Assembly: GCA_016218095.1 (NCBI GenBank)
Contig: JACREV010000206.1
Location: forward strand, 1 to 8,118
Source: Deltaproteobacteria bacterium
GTDB lineage: Bacteria > Desulfobacterota > GWC2-55-46
DNA length: 8,118 bases
Direction of reading: 5' to 3'
The number at the start of each line of letters is the position of its first letter. Position 1 is the stretch's first letter. This document shows positions 5,273 to 8,118 of this stretch, in pieces. The notes under the pieces are model-generated. The model did not search any database. It saw only the letters and a list, made by a program, of their open reading frames with translations, and was not told the DNA's origin. The translations under genes and the position numbers were made by a program.

Positions 5273-5728
5273 CTACGCGGCCTTGGCCCTGCCCTCGACG
5301 CAGTACCCGGCCTTTTTCCATTCTTCGAGGCCGCCCTGGAACCTTACCGTGTTCTTGAAGGCGAGCGTCCGGAGCTTGTCCACACCCACGGCGCTCGCCG
5401 TGGAGCGATGGTCCCTGCCGTATACGATGATGAGGTCTTCTCTACCGAGGAGATTAAGCGAGTCCCTTTCGATCGCGGGGAGCGGGATATTCAAGGAGCC
5501 GCAGATGTGTTCTTTCTCGAACTCGTCGGGGGGTTGCACGCTTACGAGCGTGACCTCCTCGCCCCGACCGATGAGGGCCTTGAGCTCCTCGCTGGAGATG
5601 GTCGCGTACATGGACGCGAGGGGGCCCGCGAATATGCCGACCTCGTTATCTCTGTTAAAGTCCACCATGGGCCTTACCGGCCTTTTTTCGTACCACCTGT
5701 AGTCCTGGCCTCTGTCTCTGTATTCCAT
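5273..5728 (-). CDS. Rhodanese-like protein lacking the catalytic cysteine, with an N-terminal extension
   Basis: The 151-residue protein has a C-terminal rhodanese fold (about 42-145) clearly related to the neighbour at 4769-5113: both have EKxHICGSxNIPL and GGLExWKxAGYCxEG. Where the neighbour has LYCGGPACA, this protein has VYGRDHRST, so Gly104 stands in the catalytic Cys place and the loop is rewritten at equal length. It therefore cannot make the normal persulfide and is probably a catalytically dead rhodanese used for binding or regulation. Cys76 and Cys143 remain, so sulfur chemistry at another Cys cannot be excluded. Residues 1-40 are a charged extension with no domain I recognise. 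The ATG at 5728 is supported by GGAGG 5 nt upstream; the internal Met40 has no ribosome binding site. It lies 27 nt after the macrodomain gene, so the two are likely cotranscribed. Confidence 0.88.
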   Translation of the reverse strand: MEYRDRGQDYRWYEKRPVRPMVDFNRDNEVGIFAGPLASMYATISSEELKALIGRGEEVTLVSVQPPDEFEKEHICGSLNIPLPAIERDSLNLLGREDLIIVYGRDHRSTASAVGVDKLRTLAFKNTVRFQGGLEEWKKAGYCVEGRAKAA

Positions 5729-5755
5729 GGGCGCCTCCGGTCTCTTCCGCGATGG

Positions 5756-6286
5756 TCACGTTAGTTTCTTCAGGACCCCCGCGTATGTCTTAAGGTCCGC
5801 GTCCGAAAATAGTACGAACCTTACGAGGTCTATCCCCTTGTTCGCTGATAAAAACGAGATTACGGCCTTAAGGGCCACCTCGGCGGCATCCTCCACAGGA
5901 TACCCGTACGCGCCGGTGCTGATGGATGGGAACGAGATGCTTTTAAGGCCGTGGTCTACGGCGAGCTTGAGGCTTGAGAAGTACGCGGAGGCGAGTAGCT
6001 CCGCTTCCTGATGTTTGCCGTCCTTGTAAATGGGGCCGACGGTGTGGATGACCTTTTTGGCCTTGAGCCTGCCGGCGGTCGTAATTACAGCGCCCCCGGC
6101 GGGGCATCCCCCGATCTTCCTGCACTCGGCCATTATCTCGGGGCCTCCGGCCCTGTGTATGGCGCCGTCTACGCCGCCGCCCCCAATGAGGCGCGAGTTG
6201 GCCGCGTTCACGATGGCGTCTGTAGCCTCTTCCGTGATATCGCCCCTTGCGAGCGAGATCCTCGAATTGTTGACCTTCGCTTCCAT
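5756..6286 (-). CDS. Macrodomain protein, probable O-acetyl-ADP-ribose deacetylase / ADP-ribose hydrolase
   Basis: The 176-residue protein is one macrodomain of normal length. It shows the MacroD/YmdB-type motifs in order: GDITEEATDAIVNAAN (15-30), the GGGGVDGAIHRAGG loop (35-48) that wraps ADP-ribose, CPAGGAVIT (61-69), HTVGP (81-85) and SISTGAYGYP (121-130), the second phosphate-binding loop. The family hydrolyses O-acetyl-ADP-ribose made by sirtuins and can remove mono-ADP-ribose from Glu/Asp side chains or from nucleic acid ends; which of these applies cannot be told. It is cytoplasmic. The ATG at 6286 has AGGGG 6 nt upstream. It is 44 nt after the methyltransferase gene and 27 nt before the inactive rhodanese, all leftward, so an operon is likely. 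No sirtuin or ADP-ribosyltransferase is encoded in this window. Confidence 0.95.
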   Translation of the reverse strand: MEAKVNNSRISLARGDITEEATDAIVNAANSRLIGGGGVDGAIHRAGGPEIMAECRKIGGCPAGGAVITTAGRLKAKKVIHTVGPIYKDGKHQEAELLASAYFSSLKLAVDHGLKSISFPSISTGAYGYPVEDAAEVALKAVISFLSANKGIDLVRFVLFSDADLKTYAGVLKKLT

Positions 6287-6303
6287 GAGGGACCCCTGAT
6301 CAG

Positions 6304-6309
6304 ATTATA
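6304..6309 (-). promoter_or_regulatory. Possible internal -10 element before the macrodomain gene
   Basis: A perfect TATAAT (6309-6304) lies in the 44-nt gap upstream of the macrodomain start. The base at the correct -35 distance gives AAGCAC, a poor match, and the start site would fall almost on the ribosome binding site. It may give weak internal initiation at most. Confidence 0.2.
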
Positions 6310-6330
6310 TCTTAGACGGGGCGCTCGTGC

Positions 6331-6900
6331 TTACCTTGAGGGTTTCAGGGCCTGGACCCTGTAATGGGAGTCGTTCAGGGGAGAGGCCTTGACAGAGACA
6401 AAGCCCGCCTTTCTTAAAAAACCTTCAACCGTTTTTATGGAGAGCCTTTCTTCGCGGGGCGGGCCGTGTCCTTCCTTCTTTTTCTTCCAGTCTATTACAA
6501 GGAGGCGCGCGCCCGGCTTCATGATGCGCCTTATCTCTTTCAGGAACTTTGCCTTTGATTCGGTCTCGTGGAGGACATAGGCTACGAGGGCGAAGTCGAC
6601 TGTAGATCCGTCGAGGGGTATCGAGTTCTCGCCTGAGAGTACCGGGACGACGTTCGGGGGAGGAGACTGTTTTTTGAGCCCTTCGATCATCTCCTTCTGG
6701 GTGTCTATGGCGTATACGGCCCCCTCCTTGCCGACTATGCGGGAGGCAGGGAAAGAGAAGAACCCCGGGCCCGAGCCGACGTCGGCGATGGAGTCGCCCT
6801 TTTTAAGCCCGGCGTCTTTAAGGACCGCAAGCGGCCTTATCTCGCGGACGCGCGCGGGCCTTAGGAGCCTCCCGATCTTTTCAGGGCTGTACTTGTGCAT
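6331..6900 (-). CDS. Class I SAM-dependent methyltransferase (substrate unknown)
   Basis: The 189-residue protein has a Rossmann-type methyltransferase domain. Motif I is ADVGSGPGFFSFP (39-51), which binds S-adenosylmethionine; the acidic residue at the end of strand 2 is Asp66 in AIDTQKEM; Asp102 in VDFALVAYVLHE lies in the motif IV region; and EIRRIMKPGARLLVIDW (122-138) is the post-IV strand typical of the UbiE/Methyltransf_11-like group. The C-terminal part is charged and has no separate domain. The methyl acceptor cannot be predicted; the family includes enzymes on quinones, small metabolites, arsenic and proteins. It starts (ATG at 6900) immediately after the CopD-like stop codon (6903-6901), with a G-run (GGGGGG at 6905-6912 region) as ribosome binding site inside the upstream gene, so translation is coupled. 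Confidence 0.9.
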   Translation of the reverse strand: MHKYSPEKIGRLLRPARVREIRPLAVLKDAGLKKGDSIADVGSGPGFFSFPASRIVGKEGAVYAIDTQKEMIEGLKKQSPPPNVVPVLSGENSIPLDGSTVDFALVAYVLHETESKAKFLKEIRRIMKPGARLLVIDWKKKKEGHGPPREERLSIKTVEGFLRKAGFVSVKASPLNDSHYRVQALKPSR

Positions 6901-7374
6901 TTACATCCCCCCGGCCCTAAGGAGCACGGCGAATATGACGATGAGGAGGGCGAGTATGAGGTTCACGCGTCCGAAGAGCCTCGCGAACTTTGAAAAACCG
7001 GGCGAGTTCCTTGCTCGCGGGCCGACCCAGAAGTCGTGGACGAGTGCGCTTATTACGATTATAGCCACTAGCGTGAGTTTTGTGACAAGGGTCCTGCCCC
7101 AGGAGGATGCGTGGAGCGAGGGATCGGCTATCGCCGAAGGCGGCAGTCCGTATAGCGTATACAGTATGACCGGGCCGGTTACTAGGAGCGTTATTATCGC
7201 GACCCAGCCCCACTTCCTGTACTGCGTCCCGACGATCTGGTATATCTTGGCCTTGTCCTTCGGGTCGGATAGGGTCTTCAGGTAGGGGGCGACGACCGCG
7301 ACGAGGAAGAGCATACCCCCTATCCAGAATATCGCCGATATGATGTGTAGAAACAACGCGACCTTTAAAAGCAT
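6901..7374 (-). CDS. Four-helix CopD-like inner-membrane protein
   Basis: The 157-residue protein has four hydrophobic helices (about 3-25, 57-77, 97-115, 136-153). The first contains LHIISAIFWIGGMLF with His10, Trp17 and Gly19-20, the pattern typical of CopD/copper-resistance-D-domain and related heme-like membrane proteins; His113 in VHDFWVGPR lies after helix 3. Family members are linked to copper handling or to membrane haem, but biochemical roles are poorly established, so I would not claim copper transport. The ATG at 7374 is chosen over a TTG at 7377 because AAAGGAGGT (7389-7381) ends 6 nt before it. It heads a leftward transcript, coupled to the methyltransferase, and has a candidate promoter at 7416-7421. 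Confidence 0.72.
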   Translation of the reverse strand: MLLKVALFLHIISAIFWIGGMLFLVAVVAPYLKTLSDPKDKAKIYQIVGTQYRKWGWVAIITLLVTGPVILYTLYGLPPSAIADPSLHASSWGRTLVTKLTLVAIIVISALVHDFWVGPRARNSPGFSKFARLFGRVNLILALLIVIFAVLLRAGGM

Positions 7375-7415
7375 CAAAAAACCTCCTTTAACGGGCTTTC
7401 CTGCCCCGTAGACGT

Positions 7416-7428
7416 ATTATACCCCCGG
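7416..7428 (-). promoter_or_regulatory. Candidate -10 region for the CopD-like/methyltransferase transcript
   Basis: A perfect TATAAT (7421-7416) is preceded by CCGGGGG, making a 13-bp string identical to that at the rhodanese promoter (5186-5174). No good -35 lies 16-18 nt upstream (TATGTG at 17), so it may depend on the extended G-rich -10 or an activator. A leader of about 35 nt is expected. A second TATAAT at 7479-7474 is an alternative, also with a weak -35. Confidence 0.45.
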
Positions 7429-7537
7429 GGGCGCGGCCCACATATGACCTAAATCAGTCTTCCGCCGGCACGGATTATATGACATTTCGCGTCTTTTTAA
7501 AAGCGGGAACCTGCGGGCAGGCGAAGGGGCGGGGCCT

Positions 7538-8118
7538 TTACATGATGAAGCTCTGGATGCCGCGCCTTATCATCATGACCGCGATGGCGGCAAGGAGGAG
7601 CGATATGACCTTCGAGATGCCGAGAGCGCCCTTTTCGCCTATGGCGTTTATGATCCTGTCCGAGGACTGGAACGCGAACCAGACGATGAAGAGGTTTACA
7701 ACCAGCGCCGCGAAGGTGACCGTGAAGCCGTAGAGGTCGCTCAACATGAGGAGCGTCGTAAGCGCCGCCGGGCCCGCTATAAGCGGGGTGCCGATGGGGA
7801 CTATGCCCACGCCGGCGGGGTGCTTCACCTCCGGAATAGCGCGCGCGGCAACTACGATGTCGCTTATGGCGATGGACAGGAGTATGAGCCCGCCCGCTAT
7901 CTGGAAGTCGGAGATCGTTATGCCGAGGACGATGAAGAGAAGCCTGCCGACCGCGAGGAACGCGACAGTTATGGCCGTCGCCGTCAATATCGAATAGAAG
8001 AGGACGATCCTTTTTTCGTGCGCCTCCATCTTCCGCGTCATGGAGAAGTAGATGGGGAGCACCCCGATCGGCTCCATCGCGATGAAGAGCGGGAGGAAGG
8101 CGAGGAAAAAGGGGCTCA
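7538..8118 (-). CDS. MarC-family integral membrane protein, 5' end outside window
   Basis: The leftward frame runs from the window edge to TAA at 7540-7538, 192 residues. The visible N-terminal part reads FLPLFIAMEPIGVLPIYFSM, the MarC signature (usually A-[IV]-D-P-I-G; here Glu replaces Asp). Later come GGLILLSIAISDIV and VPIGTPLIAGPAALTTLL, the paired half-repeat motif of MarC, and about six membrane helices in all. MarC proteins are usually 200-215 residues, so only about 10-20 residues are missing. The Met near 8077 is internal, because the frame continues upstream with family-like hydrophobic residues. The family was once linked to multiple antibiotic resistance, but that role was not upheld and the function is unknown. 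It lies upstream of the CopD-like gene in the same direction, 163 nt away with its own downstream promoter candidates. Confidence 0.93.
   Translation of the reverse strand, partial: SPFFLAFLPLFIAMEPIGVLPIYFSMTRKMEAHEKRIVLFYSILTATAITVAFLAVGRLLFIVLGITISDFQIAGGLILLSIAISDIVVAARAIPEVKHPAGVGIVPIGTPLIAGPAALTTLLMLSDLYGFTVTFAALVVNLFIVWFAFQSSDRIINAIGEKGALGISKVISLLLAAIAVMMIRRGIQSFIM

Noticed and set aside
6674..7285. Open frame of 203 codons on the + strand, antisense to the CopD-like and methyltransferase genes
   Set aside because: It is a shadow of GC-rich coding sequence: the opposite strand has clear family motifs, while this translation is low-complexity Ser/Thr/Arg-rich with no ribosome binding site or domain.
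7499..7521. Hairpin CCTG/CAGG with a short T-run as terminator of the MarC gene
   Set aside because: The stem is only 4-5 bp, the T-run is four bases and lies 7 nt from the stem; too weak to call.
1..8118. CRISPR array, tRNA, rRNA, insertion sequence, prophage or toxin-antitoxin pair
   Set aside because: I read both strands for short spaced direct repeats, tRNA-like cloverleaf ends, transposase or integrase motifs and paired small genes and saw none that hold up.

Overview
The window is GC-rich, densely coded bacterial DNA with short intergenic gaps. A periplasmic-type carbonic anhydrase, a secreted metallo-beta-lactamase-fold protein, frequent ATA (Ile) and AGG (Arg) codons, and GGAGG ribosome binding sites suggest a Gram-negative bacterium. 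Desulfobacterota, Nitrospirota or a related subsurface lineage would fit, but this is a guess from style; there is no taxonomic marker gene. It looks like ordinary chromosome: no transposase, integrase, phage gene, CRISPR array, tRNA or rRNA is visible.

Layout. (1) 1-166: the 3' end of an alpha-carbonic anhydrase gene, closed by a textbook intrinsic terminator (177-213). (2) 314-736: a half-length EamA/DMT membrane protein on the + strand. It converges with (3) 871-1998, a site-2-protease-like M50 membrane protease with two CBS domains on the - strand. The gap between them is filled almost exactly by a roughly 124-bp imperfect palindrome (743-866), the most unusual non-coding object in the window. 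(4) A divergent control region (1999-2202) leads into a rightward operon: a secreted MBL-fold hydrolase (2203-3099), an ABC ATPase (3116-3841) and an ABC-2 permease (3838-4650; 4-nt overlap with the ATPase). It ends in a hairpin plus a second stem-loop with a T8 loop. (5) 4769-8118: six leftward genes. In transcription order they are a MarC-family membrane protein (5' end off the window), a four-helix CopD-like membrane protein, a class I SAM methyltransferase that starts directly after the previous stop codon, a macrodomain protein, a rhodanese homologue that has lost its catalytic cysteine, and a rhodanese that keeps it.

How the genes work together. CopD-like protein to methyltransferase is clearly one transcriptional unit, and macrodomain to the inactive rhodanese (27-nt gap) probably belongs to it. 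The last rhodanese has its own near-consensus promoter (TTGACC, 17 nt, TATAAT) with an AT-rich operator-like inverted repeat at the predicted start site. The second-half genes look like small stress or housekeeping accessory functions (sulfur transfer, ADP-ribose chemistry, methyl transfer), but no shared pathway is proven. I did not find a clear, complete new defence or biosynthetic system. The best leads are the structured 743-866 element, the active/inactive rhodanese pair, and the shared CCGGGGGTATAAT promoter element with its operator.
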